DNA from: Actinomycetes bacterium
GTDB taxonomy: Bacteria; Actinomycetota; Coriobacteriia; Coriobacteriales; Eggerthellaceae
DNA: 45,357 nucleotides
Direction: 5' to 3'
NCBI GenBank assembly: GCA_023403475.1
Contig: JAEYEL010000083.1
Span: 1-45,357 of the forward strand
In this document: positions 15,754 through 23,389 of the stretch, in pieces
How the letters are laid out: the number at the start of each line of letters is the position of its first letter
Position numbering within the stretch: the stretch's first letter is position 1
Program-made: the position numbers and the translations under genes
Notes under the pieces: generated by a model
The model's input: the letters and a program-made list of their open reading frames with translations, nothing else
Told to the model about the DNA's origin: nothing
Databases searched by the model: none

Positions 15754-16149
15754 CTATTCTTTGCCGCTGCGGCCTTCTTCAAGCTCGCAGGCGGTTCCGG
15801 CATCGTTGCGCAAAACCGTGCCCATGAGGTTTCCTATCTCGTCGGCATCGATGCCGAGGTCTTCCATCATGCCCTGAACCTCACCGACGCCCTCTGCCAT
15901 GTGGTTCGCCTCTTGAGGCGCAAGATGCTGGAGCAGCGCGAGCAGCTCGCCCATGTGTTCCTTTTCCTCGTCGGCTATGTCGAGAAACACCTTGCGGGCA
16001 ACCTCGTCATCGGTCGCTGCAGCATGGGCTTCGTAGAGAAGCTGGGCTTCCAGCTCTCCGGCTATCTCCACGCGAACAGCCTGCACCAGCTCCTGCTTGG
16101 TCATCTTGCGCGGCACTAACGCCACGAACGGATTTGCGATTCCCGGCAT
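15754..16149 (-). CDS. Ferritin-like protein of the encapsulin-cargo (EncFtn/Flp) type
   Basis: 131 aa. Two long helices carry EIAGELEAQLLYEAHAAATDDEVARKVF and DIADEEKEHMGELLALLQHL. One Glu is in the first helix (E32), with Y39 and E40 nearby; E62 and H65 are in the ExxH of the second. This is half a classical four-helix ferritin, as in encapsulated ferritins, which dimerise to build the iron site. The C-terminal 45 residues are acidic, and no clear encapsulin-targeting peptide (LTVGSLR type) is visible. AAGGAG six bases upstream fixes the start. No encapsulin shell gene is in the window. The likely role is iron oxidation and storage, or rubrerythrin-like peroxide handling. Confidence 0.75.
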   Translation of the reverse strand: MPGIANPFVALVPRKMTKQELVQAVRVEIAGELEAQLLYEAHAAATDDEVARKVFLDIADEEKEHMGELLALLQHLAPQEANHMAEGVGEVQGMMEDLGIDADEIGNLMGTVLRNDAGTACELEEGRSGKE

Positions 16150-16317
16150 AGCATGCTCCTTTTCGAATGCGCCCGCCTAGGCGAGCAGAGGGTCTTCCTT
16201 TCGACAAGGAGCACTGTAAGACACGGCGGGATGCGCCGCAACGCAGATTCCGCGATGGTAAGGCCTTGGTGGGCGGGCTGTAGGAAGGACGTTGACTCAA
16301 CAGGTGCAACAGGCTTT

Positions 16318-16363
16318 ATTCCAGCCCGTAGAGCTCCATCATTCCAGTCCGTAGAACTCCATC
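16318..16363. repeat. 23-bp tandem duplication of the gpsA 3' end
   Basis: ATTCCAGCCCGTAGAGCTCC at 16318 onward is repeated at 16341 onward with two substitutions over 23 bases. The right copy encodes the last codons and stop of gpsA (MEFYGLE); the left copy is a near-identical untranslated duplicate that would read MELYGLE. Confidence 0.88.
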
Positions 16364-17343
16364 TTCAAAGGGCGCCTCGCCAAAGAGGCGGCTGCAGCGC
16401 GGGCGTCGGCGCCTTCCCACACTATGCTGCGCACAACGTTCGCTATGGGAAGCTCAACGCCTTCGCGCTCGGCTAGCGTGGCAATATTCCTGCAGGCAAG
16501 CGCACCTTCGACCACCATGTGCGTTTCCGCCTTGAAATCGCCGAGGGTCTTCCCCTGGCTCAGCATCTCGCCGAAACGGCGGTTGCGCGAATGGCGCGAC
16601 ATGCAGGTGGCCACCATGTCGCCCGTGCCGGCAAGCCCCATGCAGGTAAGCGCCTGCCCGCCGCACGCCACCACGAGCCGGCTCATCTCTGCCAGCCCGC
16701 GCGTGAGCAGAAGCGCCGCCGTGTTGTCGCCGTACCCCATGCCGTAAGAGGCTCCCACGGCGATGGCTATGACGTTCTTGAACGCGGCGCACAGCTCCAC
16801 GCCGCACACATCGTCGCTCGTGTAGGTGCGAAACGCCTCCGTTGCGAACAGCTCTTGGAAAAACGTCGCCGTTTCCGCAGACGAGCTGGCTATTACCGTG
16901 GCTGCGGGAACCCCGCGAACAATCTCTTCGGCGTGGTTTGGCCCGGAAAGCACGGCGAAACGAGAAGACGCGCCCATCTCTTCCGCCATGACCTCGATGG
17001 GCAGGCGCCCGCTTCCCTCTTCCACGCCTTTCGAGCAAATGACAACGGGCAGATTCTCGCTTACCAAAGGGGCAAGAGCATACGCCACCTCGCGCAGGAT
17101 GCTCGACGGAGTCACCACGACGACGGCTTGCGCGTCCGCAAGCGCTTCCTCATGGGACGTGGTGGCCAAAACGGCCTCGCTCAGCTTCGCATCGCTTAGG
17201 TAGCGCGGGTTGAAATGATCCTCGTTGATGGTGCGCACCACCTCGGGTTTGCGCGCCCACAAGCTCACCGCATGCCCGCCCGTCGCCAGAACCTGCGCAA
17301 GCGCCGTTCCCCACGAGCCAGCTCCGATAACCGCTACCTTCAT
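16339..17343 (-). CDS. gpsA: NAD(P)-dependent glycerol-3-phosphate dehydrogenase
   Basis: 334 aa. It reduces dihydroxyacetone phosphate to sn-glycerol-3-P, the backbone for phospholipids. The Rossmann start VAVIGAGSWGTALAQVLA, the VICSKGVE segment, LSGPNHAEEI, the catalytic-Lys region AFKNVIAIAVGASYGMGYGDNTAALLLTRG and GLAGTGDMVATCMSRHSRNRRFG are all standard. It starts at 17343, overlapping the plsY stop by ATGA. The neighbour PlsY uses the product, so the pair forms the entry to membrane lipid synthesis. The stop lies within a 23-bp tandem duplication. Confidence 0.97.
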   Translation of the reverse strand: MKVAVIGAGSWGTALAQVLATGGHAVSLWARKPEVVRTINEDHFNPRYLSDAKLSEAVLATTSHEEALADAQAVVVVTPSSILREVAYALAPLVSENLPVVICSKGVEEGSGRLPIEVMAEEMGASSRFAVLSGPNHAEEIVRGVPAATVIASSSAETATFFQELFATEAFRTYTSDDVCGVELCAAFKNVIAIAVGASYGMGYGDNTAALLLTRGLAEMSRLVVACGGQALTCMGLAGTGDMVATCMSRHSRNRRFGEMLSQGKTLGDFKAETHMVVEGALACRNIATLAEREGVELPIANVVRSIVWEGADARAAAASLARRPLKMEFYGLE

Positions 17344-17990
17344 TTCCCGCCCCCTATCTTTCTTTCCGTGCCCGCACGCAGGCGCTCTATGTTCCCGCGA
17401 TGTGCCCACACCACGGTCAGACCCACCACAGCGCACAGAGCGAACGCCGGCCACGAGCCCCAGAAGAAGTAGAGCGCGAAAAACGGGCACGCGACCGCAG
17501 CGGCAATGGAGCCGGCGGACACGTAGCGCGTCACCAGCACCACAACGGCGAACAGCGCCAGCTCCAAAAGGGCGCCTGCCGGCCCGTACACGAAGAACAG
17601 CGCGCCCACGGCAACCGCTATGCCCTTCCCGCCTTTGAACCTAAGCCACGGGCTGAAGATATGCCCGTAGGTGCACCCGAAAAACGCAACGCCTAGCATG
17701 GTGTTGCAGCTCATAAGCGCCCCGGGCGCAAGCCCGTCGCAAGGAAGCAGTCCGCATGCCAGATACGCAAGCGCACCCGACAGAAGCCCTTTGCCAAAGT
17801 CGAGCACGAACACGGCCGCGCCGCCCGCACGCCCCAGCGTGCGCATGGCGTTGGTTGTTCCTATGTTGCCGCTTCCATGCTTGCGGATGTCGTCATGGAA
17901 GAACACCTTCGATATGACCACGCCCCAGGGAACCGACCCCAGAAGGAACGTAACCGCGAACAGTCCGATGGCAACGAAAACGTCGTGCAT
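17340..17990 (-). CDS. plsY: Glycerol-3-phosphate acyltransferase PlsY
   Basis: 216 aa multipass membrane enzyme that transfers the acyl group from acyl-phosphate to glycerol-3-P. The three family motifs are present: GSGNIGTTNAMRTLG (about 40-54), the central GHIFSPWLRFKGGKGIAVAVG (about 108-128) and the late AHRGNIERL. About five membrane segments are apparent. AAGGA precedes the ATG at 17990. It lies five bases after the der stop and overlaps gpsA by ATGA, so the three genes are likely cotranscribed. Confidence 0.96.
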   Translation of the reverse strand: MHDVFVAIGLFAVTFLLGSVPWGVVISKVFFHDDIRKHGSGNIGTTNAMRTLGRAGGAAVFVLDFGKGLLSGALAYLACGLLPCDGLAPGALMSCNTMLGVAFFGCTYGHIFSPWLRFKGGKGIAVAVGALFFVYGPAGALLELALFAVVVLVTRYVSAGSIAAAVACPFFALYFFWGSWPAFALCAVVGLTVVWAHRGNIERLRAGTERKIGGGK

Positions 17991-17995
17991 GGCAG

Positions 17996-19309
17996 CTAGT
18001 CCTTCCGCTTGAACTTGAGAAACACCGGCGTTCCCTCAAGATCGAAGCTTTTACGCAGGCGGTTCTCCAAAAAGCGCTCGAAGTTGTCGTCTACCAACTC
18101 GGGATGGTTCGCGAAAAACGTGAAGCGCGGAGGGCAACAGCCCGTTTGCGTGATGTATTTCATGCGCAGTATCTTCTTGCCACAAGACACGGTGTGACCC
18201 GTATCGCGAATCTCGCCCAGCCAAACGTTGAGCTTGTTGGTGGGGATGGTCTGGCAGTAGTTAGCGTACACCTGGTCGATTATCTCCCAAATGCGCTCGA
18301 CCTTCTTTCCGGTTAGCGCGCAGACGGCCACTACCGGCGCATATCCCACGAACGTCATGCGGTCGGCTATGCGTTCCCGAATCTCCGCCTTCTTCTCGGG
18401 GCTTTCCACCAGATCCCATTTGTTGAGGACGATGATCATGGCGCATCCGCGTTCGGCGGCGTATCCGGCCACACGCTGATCCTGATCGGTCAGGCCCAGC
18501 GAGGAATCGACGACGAGCAGCGCCACGTCGGCTCGGTCGATGGCGCGCATGGCACGCACGAAACCGTAGTATTCCACGTCCTGGTCTATCTGGCTTTTAC
18601 GACGCAAGCCCGCCGTGTCCACGATGGTGTAGCGTTTCCCGTCGTGCGTGACGGTCGTATCGATGGCGTCGCGCGTTGTGCCCGCCACATCGGACACGAT
18701 GGAGCGCTCGCCGCACGTCATCTTGTTCGTAAGCGACGACTTCCCCGCGTTCGGGCGACCGATGATGGCCACGTTGACGGAAGGCTCGTCGTCTTCCTGC
18801 GAAGCGTCGAAACAGGGCAGTTTCGCCACCACCTCGTCGAGCAAGTCGCCCGTACCGTGCCCGTGCGTTGCGGAAATAGGCCAAGGATCGCCCAGCCCCA
18901 GCTGGTAGAACTCCCACATCTCATCGACGCTGCCCGGCGTGTCGAGCTTGTTCACCGCCAAAAACACCGGCTTGTCGGCTTTGCGCAGTATGCGCGCCAC
19001 CTCCTCATCGTCGGCGTTGATGCCGGTCTTGCCGTCCACAAGGAAAACGATGACATCCGCCTCGCGCGCGGCCTCGAAGGCCTGCGAGCGAATGGAACCT
19101 TGAAACACATCGTCGCTTCCCATCTCTATGCCGCCCGTATCCACGAGCGCGAAGCTGACGCCGTTCCAGTCGGCCTCGTGGTAGGAGCGGTCGCGCGTGA
19201 CGCCGCGCATTTCGTGGACGATGGCCTCGTCGGCCTGAGCTATGCGGTTCACCAGCGTGGACTTTCCCACATTCGGGCGTCCCACCACCGCAACAAGAGG
19301 CAAGGGCAT
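17996..19309 (-). CDS. der: Ribosome-assembly GTPase Der (EngA)
   Basis: 437 aa, normal length. Two tandem G domains: GRPNVGKST with DTGG and NKLD (residues ~9-160), and GRPNAGKSS with TTRD, DTAGLRRK and NKWD (~180-345). A C-terminal KH-like domain ends RKSFDLEGTPVFLKFKRKD. Der acts in late 50S subunit maturation. AAGGA lies upstream of the ATG. It follows the DUF512 radical-SAM gene, a pairing common in Gram-positives, and leads into plsY-gpsA. Confidence 0.97.
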   Translation of the reverse strand: MPLPLVAVVGRPNVGKSTLVNRIAQADEAIVHEMRGVTRDRSYHEADWNGVSFALVDTGGIEMGSDDVFQGSIRSQAFEAAREADVIVFLVDGKTGINADDEEVARILRKADKPVFLAVNKLDTPGSVDEMWEFYQLGLGDPWPISATHGHGTGDLLDEVVAKLPCFDASQEDDEPSVNVAIIGRPNAGKSSLTNKMTCGERSIVSDVAGTTRDAIDTTVTHDGKRYTIVDTAGLRRKSQIDQDVEYYGFVRAMRAIDRADVALLVVDSSLGLTDQDQRVAGYAAERGCAMIIVLNKWDLVESPEKKAEIRERIADRMTFVGYAPVVAVCALTGKKVERIWEIIDQVYANYCQTIPTNKLNVWLGEIRDTGHTVSCGKKILRMKYITQTGCCPPRFTFFANHPELVDDNFERFLENRLRKSFDLEGTPVFLKFKRKD

Positions 19310-19396
19310 GGCTTGTTCCTTCTATTTCGGGCCGCACATGGCGGCAGGGGCAACTACTCGCGCGCCGAGCGGGCGGCGCTTCCAGCTTCGGCTCGG

Positions 19397-20935
19397 CTAC
19401 CGACCGCGCGCACCGCCCGCCGCATCATGCACGCGAGCCTCGGCCAAAGCGGTTATCTCCGGCAGAAAACCTGACGGGTTACAGGATACCACGTGCAAAG
19501 GCCTTCCCGCCGCCTTCTGCATATCCTCCAAACTCATATCGTCGAGCGTCACCCCGTTGTCGTTGAACACCACGTTGGGGATGCAGAAAAGCCCTCCCCC
19601 GTCGCACGCTGCCACGGCACGCGCGATGTCGCAGCCGCACAGAAGCCCGGTCACGTCTACGTTTCCGCCGAAGAAGTCGTTTTTCACCACCAAGGGCTCG
19701 AGCGCTTCGGCCAAAGGGCTTGCCGCCACCAGTTGCCCCAAAAACGGCTGCATGGCGCCGCCCACGACGAAACGCGCGCGCAGCCCCGCCGCGCGCAGGG
19801 CCCGGGCACACGCCGCAGCTTCGCCCGCCTTGCAGGAGGCCTCCCAATCGTCCACATACGTGCGAATGATGCCGATACCGTCCTCGAACAGGCTGAAGTC
19901 GCCGTAATGGCTGGCAGGCGGCAGCTTTTCGAGCAGCTTTTCGCCATAGGCGTTGCGGTAGAACTCGTCGGCGGCAAACACCCACGGAGTGCCACGCTCG
20001 GCTAAAGCTCGCTTTTGGATAGGCTCAATGAGATCGAGCACCGCGCGGGAGGCGGGCGGATCGTTGAAGCTGTGCTCGAAGCATCCTTGGTGCTTCGTGA
20101 AACCTAAAGGCACAATGCCCACGTTCACGATGCCGGGACGAGCGTAGGCCCATGCGAGCGTTTCCGCGAGCACGTCGCCGTCGTTTTCGCCCGGTACGAG
20201 CACTATCTGCGTATGGAACTCGATGCCGGCGGAAAGCAGCCGCTCGAGCACGTCGATGCCGTGCTGCGCGTGCTTTCCTATGAGGCGGCGGCGCACGCTA
20301 GGGCGAACGGCGTGCAGCGACATGCGCAAAGGCGATATGCGCTGTTCGATAATGCGCGCCTCGTCCTCGGGCGTCAGGTTCGTGAACGTGACGAAGGTGC
20401 CCGAAAGGAAGCTTAAGCGGAAGTCGTCGTCGCGAAGGAAAAGCGAGGAGCGCATGCCGTGCGGCAACTGGCGCATGAAGCAGAACGTGCAGGCGTTTCG
20501 GCACTGCTTCACCGCATCGAAGATGACGCCGTCGAATTCGAAGCCCCATTCCTCGCCCGCATCGCGCTCAAGAACCACCTCGCCCGCATCGCCGTCGAGG
20601 TCGATGTAGCCTAAGGTGACAACATCGTCTGCGGTAAGCCAGCGCCAGTCTATAAGGTCGCGAACCGGATGTCCGTCCACCGAGGTCACGAAGCACCCGG
20701 GTTCGAATCCCGCGTCGTCGGCGGGGCTTTTTTCAAGCACGCTTTCCACCCGCGCGCGGGACACACGGGAATGCCTCGCCCAAGCGTCCCTATGGGCAGA
20801 AGCCTCTTCGTCGCCTGCCGCTCTTGCGCAGTCCACGCCCGCTTCGCCCACCGCAGCCGCACCAGCCGCAGCCGCACCAGCCGCAGCCACCGCAGCCGCG
20901 TCCCGCTCGATATCTTTCGAAGGATACGTGCTCAT
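19397..20935 (-). CDS. DUF512 radical-SAM/PDZ-like protein
   Basis: 512 aa. After an Ala-rich N-terminal tail of about 50 residues comes a PDZ-like domain (VESVLEKSPADDAGFEPGCFVTSVDGHPVRDLIDW), then a radical-SAM core with CRNACTFCF (C-x3-C-x2-C, near residue 145), then the DUF512 domain (FFGGNVDVTGLLCGCDI, NDNGVTLDDMSLEDM). The family is widespread in anaerobic Gram-positives next to der. Its substrate is unknown; an Fe-S/SAM reaction linked to translation or cobalamin-like chemistry has only been speculated. The Ala tail contains a repetitive GCA/GCC stretch (20845-20905). Confidence 0.9.
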   Translation of the reverse strand: MSTYPSKDIERDAAAVAAAGAAAAGAAAVGEAGVDCARAAGDEEASAHRDAWARHSRVSRARVESVLEKSPADDAGFEPGCFVTSVDGHPVRDLIDWRWLTADDVVTLGYIDLDGDAGEVVLERDAGEEWGFEFDGVIFDAVKQCRNACTFCFMRQLPHGMRSSLFLRDDDFRLSFLSGTFVTFTNLTPEDEARIIEQRISPLRMSLHAVRPSVRRRLIGKHAQHGIDVLERLLSAGIEFHTQIVLVPGENDGDVLAETLAWAYARPGIVNVGIVPLGFTKHQGCFEHSFNDPPASRAVLDLIEPIQKRALAERGTPWVFAADEFYRNAYGEKLLEKLPPASHYGDFSLFEDGIGIIRTYVDDWEASCKAGEAAACARALRAAGLRARFVVGGAMQPFLGQLVAASPLAEALEPLVVKNDFFGGNVDVTGLLCGCDIARAVAACDGGGLFCIPNVVFNDNGVTLDDMSLEDMQKAAGRPLHVVSCNPSGFLPEITALAEARVHDAAGGARGR

Positions 20936-20950
20936 AGCCTTCCGTTCGCT

Positions 20951-22024
20951 CTAGAAACCTTCTGAAGAACAGTTTACCCCAATACTAGGGAACGCACGAG
21001 AACGCCCTGCCCCACTAGGCGGCTCTCCCCAGAGAAAAGACAAGCGAAATCTGCGCTTCATCCGCGACATAGTTCCGTTTTCGCCGATGATAGACGCAAG
21101 GCGCTCCTCCCATCCCCGAGGAAACCCGCAAGGTTCGGTTAAATTGGCAGATGATCTTCCCGCCACGGCAACCAAGTCGCCAAGCATATTGCTCGCCGCC
21201 GCCGGCATGTTCCTTTTGAATAAATGCAAAATCATCACGAAAAGGCAGTACATGGACTTCGTATCACAGTCAACCAACTCACGCGTCCTCTTAGGTTGGC
21301 TATCAAGTTGACGCCCATAGAACACTCCCCCGTGAGCGCATTCGTTTCGCGCATGCGAGAGCGCTCTAGCCCAGCTTCTCATCACAGAAGAGGGCATTCC
21401 AAAATACGAAGAGACCTTGTCGCGCGCAGAGCACTTAACCAAATTGCCGTAAGCATTCGAAGCCATCCCAAACGAAAGAATGTCGAAGGCAGCCCAAACA
21501 GGCAGCTCACCCGCTTCGTCAATGTAATGGACGACGAATGGAGAACCGGATCGGCTTTTGGCATCTCGTTCTCGATTATACTTTTTTACAAACAAATGCC
21601 ACAGCTCTTTGTTGGAAAAAGGCTCGGGACGAAGATGGGCAAACGATCCAAATTCCTGTGCAAGCCCGTCGGCAATGCTAGTCTTAAACGCCCTTTCGAA
21701 AAGAATCAAATAAGACAGCAACACCCTTTGCAAAGTCATGTCGAACAACAGAGCCTCTTCCAAATTGCCCATAGACGCATGATCGCCAAAAACGCGCTTT
21801 ACAGCAGGGATATAACGAGATAGATGGCAATAGCTGCTTGCTGCAAGAATTCGAGAAGCTCTTTGCGCGTCGCCAATTGCAAAGCCCTTCGACCGAATGC
21901 GCTGCAATAAAAAATCGGATGACAGAACTTCGTATCCAAAAAATGCGCGGGCCGGGGAGTTTCCACGTCGTTGAGAGGTGTCCCCGGCACTGTCAGTGCT
22001 AATGATAGCATCTCTTTCTTCCAT
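20951..22024 (-). CDS. Abi-family (AbiD/F-like) HEPN-type protein
   Basis: About 357 aa from the ATG at 22024, which has AAAGGTG upstream. The central part matches Abi_2-type abortive infection proteins: LLQRIRSKGFAIGDAQRASRIL, SYCHLSRYIPAV, an LFERAFKTSIADGLAQEFGSFAHL segment, and ARALSHARNECAHGGVFYGR. The last contains RNECAH, the R-x4-H ribonuclease motif of HEPN toxins. Such proteins are thought to cut RNA on phage infection and stop growth. There is no obvious antitoxin gene beside it. It is controlled by a promoter with a long inverted repeat (22034-22079). Base composition is AT-richer than the housekeeping flanks. Confidence 0.82.
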   Translation of the reverse strand: MEERDAIISTDSAGDTSQRRGNSPARAFFGYEVLSSDFLLQRIRSKGFAIGDAQRASRILAASSYCHLSRYIPAVKRVFGDHASMGNLEEALLFDMTLQRVLLSYLILFERAFKTSIADGLAQEFGSFAHLRPEPFSNKELWHLFVKKYNRERDAKSRSGSPFVVHYIDEAGELPVWAAFDILSFGMASNAYGNLVKCSARDKVSSYFGMPSSVMRSWARALSHARNECAHGGVFYGRQLDSQPKRTRELVDCDTKSMYCLFVMILHLFKRNMPAAASNMLGDLVAVAGRSSANLTEPCGFPRGWEERLASIIGENGTMSRMKRRFRLSFLWGEPPSGAGRSRAFPSIGVNCSSEGF

Positions 22025-22033
22025 GTCAACACC

Positions 22034-22079
22034 TTTCAAACATTTGTTTGTAAAAATTATAGCAAACAAATGTTTGAAA
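22034..22079. promoter_or_regulatory. 17-bp inverted repeat operator of the Abi gene
   Basis: TTTCAAACATTTGTTTG (22034-22050) and CAAACAAATGTTTGAAA (22063-22079) are perfect inverted copies separated by 12 bases that contain the minus-strand TATAAT. A dimeric repressor bound here would cover the promoter. The repressor is not identifiable; autoregulation by the Abi protein or a host factor are options. Confidence 0.8.
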
Positions 22080-22084
22080 ATCAA
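22056..22084 (-). promoter_or_regulatory. Predicted strong promoter of the Abi gene
   Basis: Minus strand: TTGATT (22079-22084), a 17-base spacer and TATAAT (22056-22061), giving a transcript that starts about 25 bases ahead of the ATG at 22024. The -10 is enclosed by the inverted repeat. Confidence 0.75.
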
Positions 22085-22100
22085 GAACGAGAATCGATTG

Positions 22101-22260
22101 CTACGGCTTAGGTTCGAAAGGATTCACTACCTCGATGCCCAGATAAGCGAAGTCCTTGACGTTGCGCGTGACCAGCACCGCATCGTTGCGCTGGCAGATA
22201 GCGGCGATCATAAGATCCTCTACGGTAGGGATTCGCCCGTCCGCTACCGCTTGGCAACAT
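22101..22260 (-). pseudogene. VapC-type PIN-domain toxin, C-terminal fragment
   Basis: The last ~50 residues read AVADGRIPTVEDLMIAAICQRNDAVLVTRNVKDFAYLGIEVVNPF, matching the end of PIN-domain VapC toxins (the conserved Asp in PTVEDLMIAA and in TRNVKDF are two of the acidic ligands). Upstream in the same frame (to 22385) the sequence no longer resembles a PIN domain, so the N-terminal half with the first catalytic Asp is lost. No VapB antitoxin gene remains. It is a relic of a toxin-antitoxin locus beside the Abi gene. Confidence 0.75.
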
Positions 22261-22558
22261 ATCGCACGTCGCTCATAGCCAACCCTCCGTCTCGACGGTA
22301 CGAGAGGGATGGCGGACAGGAAATCATCTTTTTGAAAGCCAACGAAAACTCTTCCCGCTTCCCGAAACACCAGCCACATGGACACCAGCTAGACATAATG
22401 AATATGTCCTGCTCGAGATCAATACGAGGGCGCAACACGCAAAAGCACCCGCCACAACAATCGCGGCCAACGCCCCTTTCAAGCCCTCGAGGCGCTGCGT
22501 CTTTAGCGGCGCAAAACACTCATTACGAGCAGTCACGCCCGACCTCGTTGCCTATCGC
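22261..22558. other. Degenerate stretch upstream of the VapC remnant
   Basis: Short open frames exist, including one with a hydrophobic run (GALAAIVVAGAFACCALVLISS, minus strand, about 22400-22465), but none has a good start site or family resemblance. It is probably decayed sequence from the toxin-antitoxin locus. Confidence 0.4.
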
Positions 22559-23389
22559 CTACGAGGCTGCCGAATGAGTTCGACCTCGTTGATAGTTTTC
22601 CAAATATTGAGAGAATTCAGGCGAAGTATCCGAGTTGCCCGTGCGCCATGCTTTATGGTCGATTATCTCGCTCTCGAATCCATAATATGCGTCAATGTAG
22701 GCAATAAGCCCGTCGAGTGCGCAGAGCTGCTCTTCGGGATAGTCCCCCGTACCTCCCATGTGGACAAGCTCGATGCCCACGGAATATGAATTCATGCCGT
22801 AATCGGAAGCCCAGCTGCCGATGCCAACTGTGCCGACTTTGTCGTCCCGAGATTCGTCCTCAACCCCATACGCCCCGTTGTGCCCCGTATCGCCGAAACC
22901 CGCATGATGGGCTATCTCGTCCAGCCCAACGCATTGGACGATGCTGCCATCCGCATTAATCACGAAATGAGCAGCTACGCCGGAGCCGTTGGAATCCCAC
23001 CAATCAATTACCGACAAAGCATCCGACGTCCCTTCCGTGTCATGAAGCATAATATACTTCTGAAAAGACGCTCCTTTGTCTCCATGCACGAAGCTTTGTC
23101 GATAGTCCTCCGATATATTTAGCCTCTCACGCAGCTGCTCCGCCAGAACCTCACAGTCTGCAACCCCGTCTTCCAGAGATGGATCGCCATCCATAGCCAC
23201 ATCGCTAACTTCCAGACTCAAATATGAAACATCGGGAGACTCCTCCGAAGCACTTACAGCGTCTTGGCCAGAAGGTGTCGAAGATTCGGCACTCGTACAT
23301 GCTGCAGCCGCCAAAAGGAAGGTTGTTACGGTCAATAAAGCGACCGATACCTTCATGTAAGGCAACGGCTTTCGCAATAATGCAATCAT
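22559..23389 (-). CDS. Secreted lipoprotein N-acetylmuramoyl-L-alanine amidase (Amidase_2)
   Basis: 276 aa. N-terminal signal with a lipobox-like AAAAC (Cys31), so it is probably anchored outside the membrane. A Ser/Asp/Glu-rich linker follows, then an Amidase_2/PGRP-type domain: KYIMLHDTEGT (Zn His), AAHFVINADGSIVQCV, IAHHAG, SVGIELVHMG and IIDHKAWRTGNSDTSPEF (second Zn His and Asp region). It cuts the bond between muramic acid and the stem peptide. GGAG five bases upstream selects the ATG at 23389, which overlaps the kinase stop as ATGA. Translation is therefore probably coupled to the kinase gene. Confidence 0.88.
   Translation of the reverse strand: MIALLRKPLPYMKVSVALLTVTTFLLAAAACTSAESSTPSGQDAVSASEESPDVSYLSLEVSDVAMDGDPSLEDGVADCEVLAEQLRERLNISEDYRQSFVHGDKGASFQKYIMLHDTEGTSDALSVIDWWDSNGSGVAAHFVINADGSIVQCVGLDEIAHHAGFGDTGHNGAYGVEDESRDDKVGTVGIGSWASDYGMNSYSVGIELVHMGGTGDYPEEQLCALDGLIAYIDAYYGFESEIIDHKAWRTGNSDTSPEFSQYLENYQRGRTHSAAS

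Noticed and set aside
22324..22536. 70-aa frame with one hydrophobic stretch upstream of the VapC relic
   Set aside because: A small membrane peptide is possible, but there is no ribosome site and the region looks decayed.
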